A DNA stretch of 64,000 bases from positions 62,001 to 126,000 of the forward strand of contig NZ_WRPO01000008.1 of NCBI RefSeq assembly GCF_009746585.1. Direction: 5' to 3'. Position numbers and translations under genes: made by a program. The notes beneath the pieces were generated by a model. The model ran no database searches. It was given only the letters and a program-made list of their open reading frames with translations, and was not told the DNA's origin. Position 1 is the stretch's first letter, and each line of letters starts with the position of its first letter. Positions 1 through 8,344 of this stretch are shown here, one piece after another. This DNA comes from Novosphingobium aquimarinum. Lineage in GTDB: Bacteria > Pseudomonadota > Alphaproteobacteria > Sphingomonadales > Sphingomonadaceae.

Positions 1-1
1 A

Positions 2-769
2 ACCCACCGCGAAAAAGTGCGTGCCGCTTTCGAGGGGGCGGACCAGTACGACGAGTTCGGGATCGTGCAGCGCAACGTGGCGGACGATCTTGCCGCTGCG
101 CTTGTCCGGCTGAGCCTGCCGACCGAACCCAAGATCCTCGAAGTCGGCTGCGGCACGGGGTTCCTCACCGAGGCGATGCTGCGCGCCGGAATGCCCGGCG
201 ATTTCCTCATCACCGACGTCGCCCCGGCCATGATCGAGCGCACCCGCAACAAGATCGGCGATGGGTCCGACATTCGCTACGCCGTCCTCGACGCTGAATA
301 TGGTGCGCCCGAAGAGGGTCCGTTCGATCTCATCTGCGCCAACCTCGCGCTGCAGTGGTTCGAGGATCCGCACGCCGCGCTGGGCCGGATGATGAAATGG
401 CTCGCGCCCGATGGCCACCTCGTCGCAACGATCCTCACCAAGGGCACGTTCGCCGAATGGCGCGAAGCCTGCGAAGCCGAAGGCGTCGCACCGGGCACAC
501 TCGACTTTCCCGATCCCTCGGATCTGCTCGGATGGTATCCCGATGCCATGCGCACCCGTCCGAGCGGGCACCACTACCGCATGATCTACAAGGACGGCCC
601 CGCCTTCATCAACGCGTTGCGCGGGCTTGGCGCCAGCACCCCCGTCGACGGCTACGAGCCGATGAAGCCGGGTACGCTGCGCAAGGTCATGGCGCGCTTC
701 GAGCAAGACAATGCGCTCGCTACGTTCGACGTCGTGACGCTGCATTACGGACATCCCAAGGCGGGCTGA
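2..769 (+). CDS. bioC: Malonyl-ACP O-methyltransferase-like (BioC), 5' end cut by window
   Basis: A class I SAM-dependent methyltransferase. The glycine-rich SAM-binding motif reads EVGCGTGFL, followed by an acidic loop ([10 protein letters not shown]) and a motif IV-like segment ([13 protein letters not shown]). BioC methylates malonyl-ACP to prime pimelate synthesis for biotin. The assignment rests mainly on context, because the stop codon overlaps the start of bioD and bioA follows. A GTG lies at position 17, but the frame is open to the window edge. The residues just before it (THREK, then VRAAF) look like the usual BioC N-terminus, so the true start is probably off-window. A generic methyltransferase cannot be excluded from the sequence alone. 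Confidence 0.75.
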   Translation, partial: THREKVRAAFEGADQYDEFGIVQRNVADDLAAALVRLSLPTEPKILEVGCGTGFLTEAMLRAGMPGDFLITDVAPAMIERTRNKIGDGSDIRYAVLDAEYGAPEEGPFDLICANLALQWFEDPHAALGRMMKWLAPDGHLVATILTKGTFAEWREACEAEGVAPGTLDFPDPSDLLGWYPDAMRTRPSGHHYRMIYKDGPAFINALRGLGASTPVDGYEPMKPGTLRKVMARFEQDNALATFDVVTLHYGHPKAG

Positions 770-1422
770 TGCCCTCCGAGCGCCATCCGGCCGCCCGTTA
801 TGTCGTGACGGGGACGGACACCGATGTCGGCAAGACGGTGTTCGCCGCGGCACTGGCGCAGGCCTTGGGCGCGGCCTACTGGAAACCGGTGCAGGCAGGC
901 ACCGACGAGGCGGGCCAGGGCGATGCGGACGTCGTCGCTCGCCTCACCGACTCGTCGCGAGTGACGGTCCTGCCGGGCGCTTATCATCTGGCGACGCCGT
1001 GCTCTCCGCATCGCGCAGCCGAAATCGACGGGGTCGGCATCGATCCGTCTCGTCTCGATCTGCCTGCGCATGACGGCCCCCTGGTGGTCGAAGGCGCGGG
1101 CGGCGTGCTCGTGCCGCTCGACCGGCAACGCACTTACGCCGATCAGTTCGCGCGCTGGGGCCTGCCGGTGGTGATCGTCGCGCGCACCGCGCTGGGCACG
1201 ATCAACCACACCCTGCTCTCGATCGAAGCCTTGCGCGCACGCGGGATCAGCGTGCACGGCGTCGCCTTCATCGGTGATTCGGTTCCCGACAGCGAGGAGA
1301 CGATCGCGGCGATGGGCGCGGTCCGGCGGCTCGGGCGACTGCCGCATCTGGACCATCTCGAACGGGCGGCACTCGCGATCGCCTTCGCGCGCGGCTTCGA
1401 CCTGGCGGACTTTGCGGCATGA
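769..1422 (+). CDS. bioD: Dethiobiotin synthetase BioD
   Basis: ATP-dependent dethiobiotin synthetase, which closes the ureido ring of 7,8-diaminopelargonate with CO2. The 217-residue protein has the family P-loop [10 protein letters not shown] at residues 14-23, the substrate-contacting KPVQAG segment around K39, and the [10 protein letters not shown] motif. The ATG at 769 overlaps the upstream stop codon (TGATG), and its own stop overlaps the bioA start (ATGA). The three genes are therefore very likely translationally coupled in one biotin operon. Length and motifs are ordinary for the family. Confidence 0.95.
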   Translation: MPSERHPAARYVVTGTDTDVGKTVFAAALAQALGAAYWKPVQAGTDEAGQGDADVVARLTDSSRVTVLPGAYHLATPCSPHRAAEIDGVGIDPSRLDLPAHDGPLVVEGAGGVLVPLDRQRTYADQFARWGLPVVIVARTALGTINHTLLSIEALRARGISVHGVAFIGDSVPDSEETIAAMGAVRRLGRLPHLDHLERAALAIAFARGFDLADFAA

Positions 1423-2669
1423 CCTCCGCGGTCTGGCATCCCTTCACGCAGCACGGGCTCGGTGAGCCGATCCCGCAAGTGACCTCGGCGAAAGGCGCGC
1501 TGCTGCACACCGAGGACGGGCGCACGGTGATCGATGCGATCTCCTCGTGGTGGGTGACGACGCACGGTCATTGCCATCCGCGCATCGTCGCGGCCATCGC
1601 CGACCAGGCCGAAAAGCTCGACCAGCTGATCTTCGCCGGCTGGACGCACGAACCCGCCGAGACGCTTGCGACCGGCCTGCGCGCGATCATGCCGCCGGAG
1701 CTGACACGTGTGTTCTTCTCCGATTCGGGATCGACCAGCGTCGAAGTCGCACTGAAGATGGCGCTCGGCTACTGGGCCGGACGCGGCGAGCCGCGGCATC
1801 GCATCCTGGTGTTGGAGCACAGCTATCACGGCGATACGATCGGCACGATGTCGGTCGGCGCGCGCGGCGTGTTCAACCGCACGTACGCGCCGTTGCTGTT
1901 CGATGTCGGCACGATTCCCTTCCCCGCAGCGGGCCGCGAACAGGCGACGCTCGACGCGCTGGAGGCCGCTTGCCGCGAAGGCGACGTTGCCGCGCTGATC
2001 GTCGAGCCGCTGCTGCTCGGTGCGGGCGGCATGCTCATGTACGGCCCAGAAACGCTGGCGCGACTGCGCGACATCTGCACCGCGGCCGGCGTGCCGCTGA
2101 TCGCGGACGAAGTGATGACCGGCTGGGGCCGCACCGGCACGCTGCTGGCTTGCGAACAGGCCGGCGTGGTGCCCGATATCCTGTGCCTTTCGAAGGGGCT
2201 CACCGGTGGCGCCGTGCCGTTGGCCGTGACCATGGCGAGCGAGGCGATCTACGACGCGCATCTCTCGCAGGACCGCGCGACGATGCTCTATCATTCGTCC
2301 AGCTACACCGCGAACCCGATCGCCTGTGCCGCCGCCAACGCCAATCTCGCGATCTGGCGCGATGAGCCGGTACTCAATCGCATCGCCGCGCTGGGCGCTG
2401 CCCAGCAGGACCGGCTCGACACGCTGGGTCGCTACGCGCACTTCGACAATCCGCGGCGGCTGGGCACCGTTGCCGCGCTCGACCTCAAGACCGAGGAAGG
2501 CGGCTACCTCGATACCCTCGCGCCGCAACTGATGGCCTTCTTCCGAGAACGCGACGTGCTGCTGCGCCCCCTGGGCAATACCGTTTACGTCATGCCGCCG
2601 TATTGCATCACTCCCGAGCAACTCGCGCAAGTGTGGGACGCGATCGGCGAGGCCGTGATCTCTTTCTGA
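1419..2669 (+). CDS. bioA: Adenosylmethionine-8-amino-7-oxononanoate aminotransferase BioA
   Basis: PLP-dependent class III aminotransferase that makes 7,8-diaminopelargonate using SAM as amino donor. The 416-residue sequence has the cofactor-phosphate region [16 protein letters not shown], the [14 protein letters not shown] segment, the [11 protein letters not shown] motif and the PLP lysine in LSKGLTGG (K259). The N-terminal WHPFTQHG and the SWWVTTHGH segment are typical of BioA and separate it from other class III enzymes. The start overlaps the bioD stop. A GC-rich hairpin directly follows the stop codon, so this is probably the last gene of the operon. Confidence 0.95.
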   Translation: MTSAVWHPFTQHGLGEPIPQVTSAKGALLHTEDGRTVIDAISSWWVTTHGHCHPRIVAAIADQAEKLDQLIFAGWTHEPAETLATGLRAIMPPELTRVFFSDSGSTSVEVALKMALGYWAGRGEPRHRILVLEHSYHGDTIGTMSVGARGVFNRTYAPLLFDVGTIPFPAAGREQATLDALEAACREGDVAALIVEPLLLGAGGMLMYGPETLARLRDICTAAGVPLIADEVMTGWGRTGTLLACEQAGVVPDILCLSKGLTGGAVPLAVTMASEAIYDAHLSQDRATMLYHSSSYTANPIACAAANANLAIWRDEPVLNRIAALGAAQQDRLDTLGRYAHFDNPRRLGTVAALDLKTEEGGYLDTLAPQLMAFFRERDVLLRPLGNTVYVMPPYCITPEQLAQVWDAIGEAVISF

Positions 2670-2672
2670 TCG

Positions 2673-2697
2673 GACCCGCCATGCCGCGTGGCGGGTC
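2673..2697 (+). terminator. Hairpin after bioA
   Basis: Perfect 9-bp inverted repeat (GACCCGCCA / TGGCGGGTC) with a 7-nt loop, starting 3 nt after the bioA stop. There is no T-run, so termination strength is uncertain. The remaining roughly 160 bp up to the next gene show no other gene. Confidence 0.45.
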
Positions 2698-2860
2698 AGC
2701 GTCGGGAGCCGGTCAGGCGGCATTTCCAGCTCCCACCCGCGTGTGAGCACGAAGCTCTTCGCTTCGCCCCGACGAATCCCACGGCTGGACTTGCCGCCCT
2801 GCCTACAAGGGAAAACGGCGGAACACTTTAGCGCCTGCCGCTTTAAGCAGGACATAGAGA

Positions 2861-2881
2861 AAATTGATGCCGGATCAATTT
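2861..2881. promoter_or_regulatory. AT-rich palindrome before the YqcI/YcgG gene
   Basis: Perfect inverted repeat AAATTGAT-gccgg-ATCAATTT, followed at once by a second ATCAATTT copy. It lies 20-40 nt upstream of the ATG at 2901 in otherwise GC-rich DNA. It resembles an operator but has a 5-nt spacer rather than the 4 nt of an FNR box. The regulator is unknown. Confidence 0.4.
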
Positions 2882-2900
2882 GATCAATTTGGGACACAAG

Positions 2901-3593
2901 ATGCCGATGCTGCTGGAGAAAGAGGAACAAACCGTGTGGGAGGAACAGTTCGCGACGTTCGTGCGCGCCCGGGCCTTTCCGTGCGTGGGCGCGAAAGCGG
3001 CCTTGTCGCGCGGCACTTTGCGCACGCTGGTCGCCTGGTCGGTCGAAAGCAGCTGGGACGACGTGCGGATCCACCGGGCGCTGCTCGATTGGGCTTTCGA
3101 ATATCGCCGCGACCCCGGCCTGTTCCGCAGCCTTGCCGTGATTTTCGCGAACGACAGCACAACCCTCGATGAAACCCGCTTCGAAAATGCGATGTGGAAT
3201 CGGATCCAGTCGCTTTCGGATAAGGACGCCTGGCTCGAACAACCTTACGACAAGCGCGTCAGCGGCGATCCCGAAGATCCGCATTTCTCGCTCAGCTTCG
3301 GCGGGGAAGCGTTTTTCGTCGTCGGCATGCATCCCGGCTCGAGCCGCCCCGCCCGCCGCTTCGATCGCCCGGTGATGGTGTTCAACCTGCATGACCAGTT
3401 CGAGCAATTGCGCAGTGACGGCCGCTACGAGACGATGCGCGAGACGATCCTGGAGCGCGATCACTCTCTGGCGGGCAGCACCAACCCCATGCTTTCTCGC
3501 CATGGCGATTCGAGCGAGGCAGCGCAGTATTCGGGTCGCAAGGTCGGCGCTGAGTGGCGCTGCCCCTTCGCCGACAAGCGGGCGTCGCCATGA
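2901..3593 (+). CDS. YqcI/YcgG family protein, GntA-like putative heme N-oxygenase
   Basis: A 230-residue protein of the YqcI/YcgG family. It shows the N-terminal FPCVGAKAAL block, the central PEDPHFSLSFGGEAFFVVGMHP block and the FNLHDQFEQLR segment. The family includes GntA, a heme-dependent N-hydroxylase of guanitoxin biosynthesis; whether this member hydroxylates a guanidine or amine is inference. I chose the ATG at 2901 (GGGACACAAG upstream). An upstream in-frame TTG at 2880 and an ATG at 2907 are alternatives. The stop codon overlaps the start of the DUF1989 gene, so the two products probably act together. Confidence 0.7.
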   Translation: MPMLLEKEEQTVWEEQFATFVRARAFPCVGAKAALSRGTLRTLVAWSVESSWDDVRIHRALLDWAFEYRRDPGLFRSLAVIFANDSTTLDETRFENAMWNRIQSLSDKDAWLEQPYDKRVSGDPEDPHFSLSFGGEAFFVVGMHPGSSRPARRFDRPVMVFNLHDQFEQLRSDGRYETMRETILERDHSLAGSTNPMLSRHGDSSEAAQYSGRKVGAEWRCPFADKRASP

Positions 3594-4192
3594 CCATGAC
3601 GCAAGACTCTCAAGTGCAGCGCATCGCGCCGCGCTCCGCCGTCGGTTTCGAGCTCGAGGCGGGGCAACGCCTCACGGTGATCGATCCCGAAGGCGTGCAA
3701 GTCGCCGACCTCCTGGCGTTCGCCAAGGCGGACTTGCGTGAAGTGCTGAGCAATGGCCGCACGTTCGATTACGAGGAATCGATCCGCCTGACGACTGGCA
3801 ACCGGCTGTGGTCGAACCGTTCCAACGTGCTGCTGACGATCGAGGCCGACACCGCCGGTTGCCACGATTTCCTGCTGACCCCGTGCAGCAAGGCGACGTT
3901 CCAGCACTTCTATCCCGACAAGCCGGTGCATCGCGGCTGTTTCGGCAATCTTGCCGAAGCGCTCGCGCCCTGGGGCATCGAGGAGGATGACATTCCGGTC
4001 GCCTTCAATTGCTTCATGCGCGTGCCGGTGGATGGCGAAGGCAAAGTCCGCGTGCTGGCGCCCGACACCAAGCCCGGCGATTCGATCACGCTGCGTGCCG
4101 AGACCGATCTCGTCGTCGGCCTCACCGCTTGCTCCGCCTACGATAGCTGTGGCGGCACTTTCAAACCGATCGATTACCAAATCACCGATTGA
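3590..4192 (+). CDS. DUF1989 / urea carboxylase-associated family protein
   Basis: A 200-residue protein matching the DUF1989 family often annotated as urea-carboxylase-associated. Recognisable blocks are GQRLTVIDPEGVQVADLLAF, HDFLLTPCSKATFQHFYPD, the PVAFNCFMRVPVDGEG segment and the C-terminal LTACSAYDSCGGTFKPI. Conserved Cys and His residues in these blocks suggest a metal or catalytic site, but the reaction is not established from the sequence. The ATG at 3590 overlaps the preceding stop (ATGA). No urea carboxylase or allophanate hydrolase is nearby, so the partner here is the YqcI/YcgG protein. Confidence 0.75.
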   Translation: MTMTQDSQVQRIAPRSAVGFELEAGQRLTVIDPEGVQVADLLAFAKADLREVLSNGRTFDYEESIRLTTGNRLWSNRSNVLLTIEADTAGCHDFLLTPCSKATFQHFYPDKPVHRGCFGNLAEALAPWGIEEDDIPVAFNCFMRVPVDGEGKVRVLAPDTKPGDSITLRAETDLVVGLTACSAYDSCGGTFKPIDYQITD

Positions 4193-4247
4193 ACGGACTG
4201 GCTCGAACTCGGGCAGGTTCAAGACGTCTCGCATCCACCGAAAAAGC

Positions 4248-4277
4248 GGCCGTGGCGCCGGTAGGTGCGCCACGGCC
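4248..4277. terminator. Long GC-rich hairpin after the DUF1989 gene
   Basis: Perfect 11-bp stem GGCCGTGGCGC / GCGCCACGGCC with an 8-nt loop, 56 nt after the DUF1989 stop. A run of five A precedes the stem on this strand. As a classic intrinsic terminator it would therefore work better for minus-strand transcription, but it may also end the plus-strand transcript. Confidence 0.5.
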
Positions 4278-4363
4278 AAAGGCGGGAGGTCCCGGAAACG
4301 CGCCATGACACACGTTCCGGCAGGAGGGGCTTGACCGGAAGGACAAGCCGCGCGACAACCCTA

Positions 4364-4386
4364 TTGCGATTCATTCTCATTCGCAA
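4364..4386. promoter_or_regulatory. Fur-box-like operator
   Basis: The sequence TTGCGAT-TCATTCTCA-TTCGCAA has TTGCGA/TCGCAA outer arms and an ATTCATTCTCATT core. That core matches the repeated GAATGA hexamers of proteobacterial Fur boxes on the other strand. It ends 14 nt before the TTG start at 4401. It would place the small downstream gene under iron control. This is a visual match, not a scored one. Confidence 0.5.
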
Positions 4387-4400
4387 GTCGGAGAGTTGCC

Positions 4401-4841
4401 TTGTACGCTTATGTCGATCGCTCCCTCGATACACTCGATGAGGGTTGCCGTTTTCTCGTCTGGTCGATGCGGGCCTGGGTCACGCAAATCGGCCATGGGA
4501 CCTGCCCCGCCCGAACCCTGGGCCCCGCCTTCGCACGCTGGAAGCTGATCGGCGCGCTGCAGCCGTTCCACCGGATGATGCTGGTGCTGAACCGCGACGG
4601 CGCCGAAACGCTGCACTTCGCTCCGCTGCCATGCCCGCGCGTGAGCGAGGACGAAGCCGTGCTGATCGGCCTGGTGCGCCAGATGCACGAAGCCGGCCCT
4701 TCGACCGCGCGCGACACGATCGCGCTCATCGTGACCGAGGATGGCATCGGCGACATGCTTCAGGCAGTCTCGCAACTCGCCGCGGCGATGGCGATCACCG
4801 GCGTGTTTCCGGGCGCCAGCGTGGCGCCGCGCGAGGGCTAG
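4401..4841 (+). CDS. Small hypothetical protein, DUF6628-like
   Basis: A 146-residue protein with an alternating helical pattern and no signal peptide. The layout (VWSMRAW..., then FHRMMLVLNRDG..., then PRVSEDEAVLIGLVRQM) resembles the uncharacterised DUF6628 family of sphingomonads, but that link is from memory and not firm. The start is a TTG chosen because GGAGAG lies 5 nt upstream; the next in-frame ATG (4467) has no ribosome binding site. A Fur-box-like sequence directly precedes it, hinting at iron-responsive expression. No function is claimed. Confidence 0.6.
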   Translation: MYAYVDRSLDTLDEGCRFLVWSMRAWVTQIGHGTCPARTLGPAFARWKLIGALQPFHRMMLVLNRDGAETLHFAPLPCPRVSEDEAVLIGLVRQMHEAGPSTARDTIALIVTEDGIGDMLQAVSQLAAAMAITGVFPGASVAPREG

Positions 4842-4920
4842 GGGATGCAGCTGGCGGGCCCTGGTTGAAGTGGAATGGCCGCCGGGCGGGCCCTTCGAGA
4901 CCTAAGCGGCAGGCGAGATG

Positions 4921-4948
4921 GATGCTGAAACGAGTTCAGCATGACGGG
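4921..4948. repeat. Single REP-like hairpin unit
   Basis: A 28-nt unit containing ATGCTGAA-acgag-TTCAGCAT (8-bp stem), then GACGGG. The same unit occurs twice in inverted orientation at 48498-48593, so it belongs to a dispersed repeat family in this genome. It sits in the gap between the small plus-strand gene and the minus-strand transglutaminase and could also act as a terminator hairpin. Confidence 0.7.
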
Positions 4949-4976
4949 TTTTGGACGCGTGCGCGGCGCGGATCGC

Positions 4977-5858
4977 TCAATCGAGCGGCGCGACGTCGAC
5001 CGAGAACAGCATGGTCTGCTGGGCGTTGCCGTGGAAACGGCCATCGAACGGGGCGACATCGGAATAGTCGCGGCCCATGCCGATGAAGATGTGCTCGGCG
5101 TCGGCCAGCATGTCGTTGGTCGGATCGAAACCGACCCAGCCCAGCGCGTCGCCGCACCACAGGCAGACCCAGGCGTGCATCGCATCGGCGCCCACCAGCC
5201 GCTCCTGCCCCGGCGGCGCCTGGGTGCGCAAATAGCCGCTGACGTAGCCCGCCGGAATACCGTGCGCCCGCGCGGCGACGATCATCACATGGGCGAAATC
5301 CTGGCAGACCCCGCGCCGGCTGTTGAACGCCTCGATCGGCTGCGTATCTGGATAGGTGGCCGAATTGTCGTAGGCGAATCGCTCACCCACCGCCCGCATC
5401 AGGGCACGGCCCGCGTCCATCACCGGCATCGCAGCGTCGAGAAATTCGGCCGCCCACATCGCGATCTCGCGTTCGGGCCGAGCTATGGGCGAGGCAAAGA
5501 TATACGATGCCGGACCCAGCGGAGAGAGATCGGGGCGGCTCATCGCCAGTTCGCGAAGGTCCGCCAGGCACGGCCCGAAGCCGGTCGTCACGCTGGCGGG
5601 CAGTGGCTCGCGATCGACGACGAAACGGCTGTTGACCGTGAGCTGCGAGATCGGCTCGCGCAGTTCGAACTTGCTCTCGTTGATGAAGTAGCCGCCCTCG
5701 CCCTCCAGGATCGCGACCGGCCTCGGATCGACCGTAAACTCGTAATCGCGCACGTGCTGCCCGGGCCAGCGCGCCGGGCGCAGCCGCACCGCGAACTGCG
5801 CCATCCGCACGGGTTCGGCATAGCGCAGCGTCGTCAGATGACTGACCGCGTATTTCAT
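4977..5858 (-). CDS. Transglutaminase-like cysteine peptidase family protein
   Basis: A 293-residue protein with an N-terminal beta-rich domain (about 1-125) typical of bacterial transglutaminase-like proteins, then a transglutaminase core with the triad C185 (RRGVCQDFAH), H228 (DAMHAW) and D245 (WVGFDPTND). It may act as an amidase/peptidase or in amide exchange rather than as a true transglutaminase. The ATG at 5858 overlaps the stop of the ATP-grasp/alpha-E gene by 4 nt, making it the last gene of a three-gene minus-strand operon. No signal peptide is seen, so it is probably cytoplasmic. Confidence 0.85.
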   Translation of the reverse strand: MKYAVSHLTTLRYAEPVRMAQFAVRLRPARWPGQHVRDYEFTVDPRPVAILEGEGGYFINESKFELREPISQLTVNSRFVVDREPLPASVTTGFGPCLADLRELAMSRPDLSPLGPASYIFASPIARPEREIAMWAAEFLDAAMPVMDAGRALMRAVGERFAYDNSATYPDTQPIEAFNSRRGVCQDFAHVMIVAARAHGIPAGYVSGYLRTQAPPGQERLVGADAMHAWVCLWCGDALGWVGFDPTNDMLADAEHIFIGMGRDYSDVAPFDGRFHGNAQQTMLFSVDVAPLD

Positions 5859-8344
5859 CCCAGCAGGCTCCGGCGCAGTGCGTCGTCGCGCTCGAACTGC
5901 AGGAAGTAGCGCGTCGAGATCTCTTCGGAGAGCGCCAGCAAGCGCGCCTCGATCCGATCGAGCCAGCTCCATTCGACCTCGTCGGCACGCGCCTCCTCGA
6001 GCACGGCCCGCAGCGTCCGCGCCTGGCGCAACGGCTCTTCGGGCAAGCCATCCTCGCGAATCGTGGGCAAACCCGCCAGCTGCTCGACGATCGTCGCCAC
6101 CTGGAACGCGAGCGCTCGCGGATTGGCCGGATCGAGCAGCACGAGATCGATCACCGGATTGCGCATCGGCCCGGCCAGATAGCGGGCGCGATAGATGATC
6201 TGGCTGTCGCACAAGTCCAGCAGCGTGCCGAGCGCCTCGAAATTCGCCTCGACGTCCAGCAGCCGGCGCGCGATCCGCGTGGTGCCGATCGCGCGCTCCA
6301 TGCGCTTGCCGATCTCGAGGAAGCGCCACGCGGACCCGCGCACCATGTTTTCCGAGGCGAGCCCCGCCAGCGCGCTGAAGTGTTCGGTCAACCATCGGGT
6401 GTTCGAGAGCATGCTCACGGGCCGCGCGATCTCGATCGTCGGCATCGGCCGGCTGACGATCCGCCACAAGTCGCGCGAAAAACGCTCCCGCATTCCCAGG
6501 CCGACTTCGAACCGCCGCCGCAGCAGCGTCGCCACGCCGCCCTGATTCAGGTCTTCGGACAAGGCCTTGCCGCAAATCACCGGGTAAGGCTCGCGCACGG
6601 TTTCCGGCCCGATCGCGTCCCACGATCGCAGCAAGTCGACGAGCGTGCGACGCACTTCGTCCTTGTCGGCATGGATCGCATCCATCTCGATCGAGCTGCC
6701 CAGGATCGAGCGCACGATCCGCACGGTCAATTCCGCGCGCTCGTTGTAGCGGCCGAACCAGAACAGGTTGTCCGCCGCTTGTCCGGCCAGGATGCCTGCG
6801 CCGCGCGAGATCGGCGGTTCGTGGCGCTGAGTGCCGGGCGCGACTTTGGCGGGCGTCGCCTCGTCCACCACCCAGACGTCGGCGGACAGATCGCCCTCGC
6901 CCATCAGCGACGTCGGCAGTTCGTCGCCGATCGAAAGCCGCGCGAAGCCACCGGGCATGACGCACCAATCGCCGTCCTCGGTCCGCGCGACGAACAAGCG
7001 CAGAGTGAAGGGGCGCGGCACCATGTGCCCCTCGATCATCGTCGGGCTGGTCGAAAGCTGCACGATTTCCTGGCCGCAATAGTCCATCGGCCGCCGCGCG
7101 ATCGCGTCGGACAGCGCGGCGCGGCGCGCGGGATCGAACGAGGCGCCCGCGACGGGCGCGATCCGATCGAGCACGTCCACCGGTTCGCCGAAAGCGGGCA
7201 GCAACGCGAGCGTATCAAAGCGCTGCTCGACGGTGCTCGCTTCGGCGGCCTGCCCGCACCACCAGGTGGCCACCGTGGGGAGCAACGGCGCTTCGCCGAG
7301 CAGGATCCGGCACAGGCGCGGCAGGAAGGCGGAAAAGGCCGGAGATTCGAGCACTTCCACGCCGGGCCAATTGACCATCTCCAACCCGCCTGCGGCCCAG
7401 GCATCGAACAAGTTGGCAACGCCGAGCTGCGAGCGCGAATCGAACGACAGCGGATCGAGCGCGTTCGTGTTGACCCAGCGCCACAGCGCGTCGACCCGCT
7501 TGGGCCCTGCGATCGTGCCGACGTAAAGCTTTTCCTCGACCACCGACAGATCGCGCCCCTCGACCAGCGGCAGGCCGAGATAGCGCGCGAGGTGGGCCTG
7601 TTCGGCATACGTCTGGTTGAACCGGCCCGGCGTGAGCAACGCGATGCGCGGCTGTTCGCGGCGGCAGTCGGTCGCGATCCCTTCGCGCAGGCGGGAAAAG
7701 AAGTTGGCCATGCGGCGGACATGGTATTGCGACAGCAGCGCATCGGCAGTGCGCGACATCGCGAGGCGGTTTTCGAGCGCGTAGCCGATCCCCGTCGCCA
7801 GCCGCACCCGGTCCTGCAGCACCCGCCAGCCGCCCTGCGGCCCACGCGCCAGATCGGCGGCATAGACGTGGATGAAATGGCCGCTCTTGGGCCCGTGCCC
7901 CAACATCTTGCGCGCGAAATAGGGGCTGCCGGCAACGACTGCCGCCGGCAAGTGGCCCTGTTCAACCAGCCGCTGCGGACCGTAGATGTCGGCTGCCAGG
8001 GCTTCCAGCAGTCGGGCGCGCTGGACGAGGCCGCGTTCGATGCCCTGCCACTCGTCCGCCCCGATGATCACCGGCATCGAGGTCATAGGCCAGTTGCGTT
8101 CGTCGTCCTCGCCGGTGACGCGAAACGTCAGCCCGAGATCGGCGATGTGGCGGGCAGTGGTTTCCTCCAGCCCAGCCGGTTCGCCGCCCGCCAGCGCGTC
8201 GAGCGCCGCCGCGATGCCGCGCCATTTCGCCGCGACCGCCGGCGAGGCATCGCGATAGAGATCCCCGGTTCCGGCTGGGGCGGCGTAGTCGTCCAGCCAG
8301 TTTCGTGCCGCAGCAGGTGTCTCGGTGTGGGCGCTATAGCCCAC
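5855..8344 (-). CDS. Fused circularly permuted ATP-grasp / alpha-E domain protein
   Basis: An 829-residue protein. Residues 1 to about 480 match the circularly permuted type 2 ATP-grasp family (blocks [68 protein letters not shown]). Residues about 510-829 match the alpha-E family ([19 protein letters not shown], then [14 protein letters not shown]). In many bacteria these are separate genes; here they are one chain. ATP-grasp enzymes form amide bonds through acyl-phosphates, and this set with transglutaminase-like partners has been predicted to make and process an unidentified peptide. Start is a GTG overlapping the upstream gene by 11 nt. Confidence 0.85.
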   Translation of the reverse strand: MGYSAHTETPAAARNWLDDYAAPAGTGDLYRDASPAVAAKWRGIAAALDALAGGEPAGLEETTARHIADLGLTFRVTGEDDERNWPMTSMPVIIGADEWQGIERGLVQRARLLEALAADIYGPQRLVEQGHLPAAVVAGSPYFARKMLGHGPKSGHFIHVYAADLARGPQGGWRVLQDRVRLATGIGYALENRLAMSRTADALLSQYHVRRMANFFSRLREGIATDCRREQPRIALLTPGRFNQTYAEQAHLARYLGLPLVEGRDLSVVEEKLYVGTIAGPKRVDALWRWVNTNALDPLSFDSRSQLGVANLFDAWAAGGLEMVNWPGVEVLESPAFSAFLPRLCRILLGEAPLLPTVATWWCGQAAEASTVEQRFDTLALLPAFGEPVDVLDRIAPVAGASFDPARRAALSDAIARRPMDYCGQEIVQLSTSPTMIEGHMVPRPFTLRLFVARTEDGDWCVMPGGFARLSIGDELPTSLMGEGDLSADVWVVDEATPAKVAPGTQRHEPPISRGAGILAGQAADNLFWFGRYNERAELTVRIVRSILGSSIEMDAIHADKDEVRRTLVDLLRSWDAIGPETVREPYPVICGKALSEDLNQGGVATLLRRRFEVGLGMRERFSRDLWRIVSRPMPTIEIARPVSMLSNTRWLTEHFSALAGLASENMVRGSAWRFLEIGKRMERAIGTTRIARRLLDVEANFEALGTLLDLCDSQIIYRARYLAGPMRNPVIDLVLLDPANPRALAFQVATIVEQLAGLPTIREDGLPEEPLRQARTLRAVLEEARADEVEWSWLDRIEARLLALSEEISTRYFLQFERDDALRRSLLG

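Noticed and set aside
2866..2880. TTGAT-N5-ATCAA as an FNR/NNR site before the YqcI/YcgG gene
   Set aside because: The FNR family needs a 4-nt spacer and this one has 5. Kept only as an unassigned palindrome.
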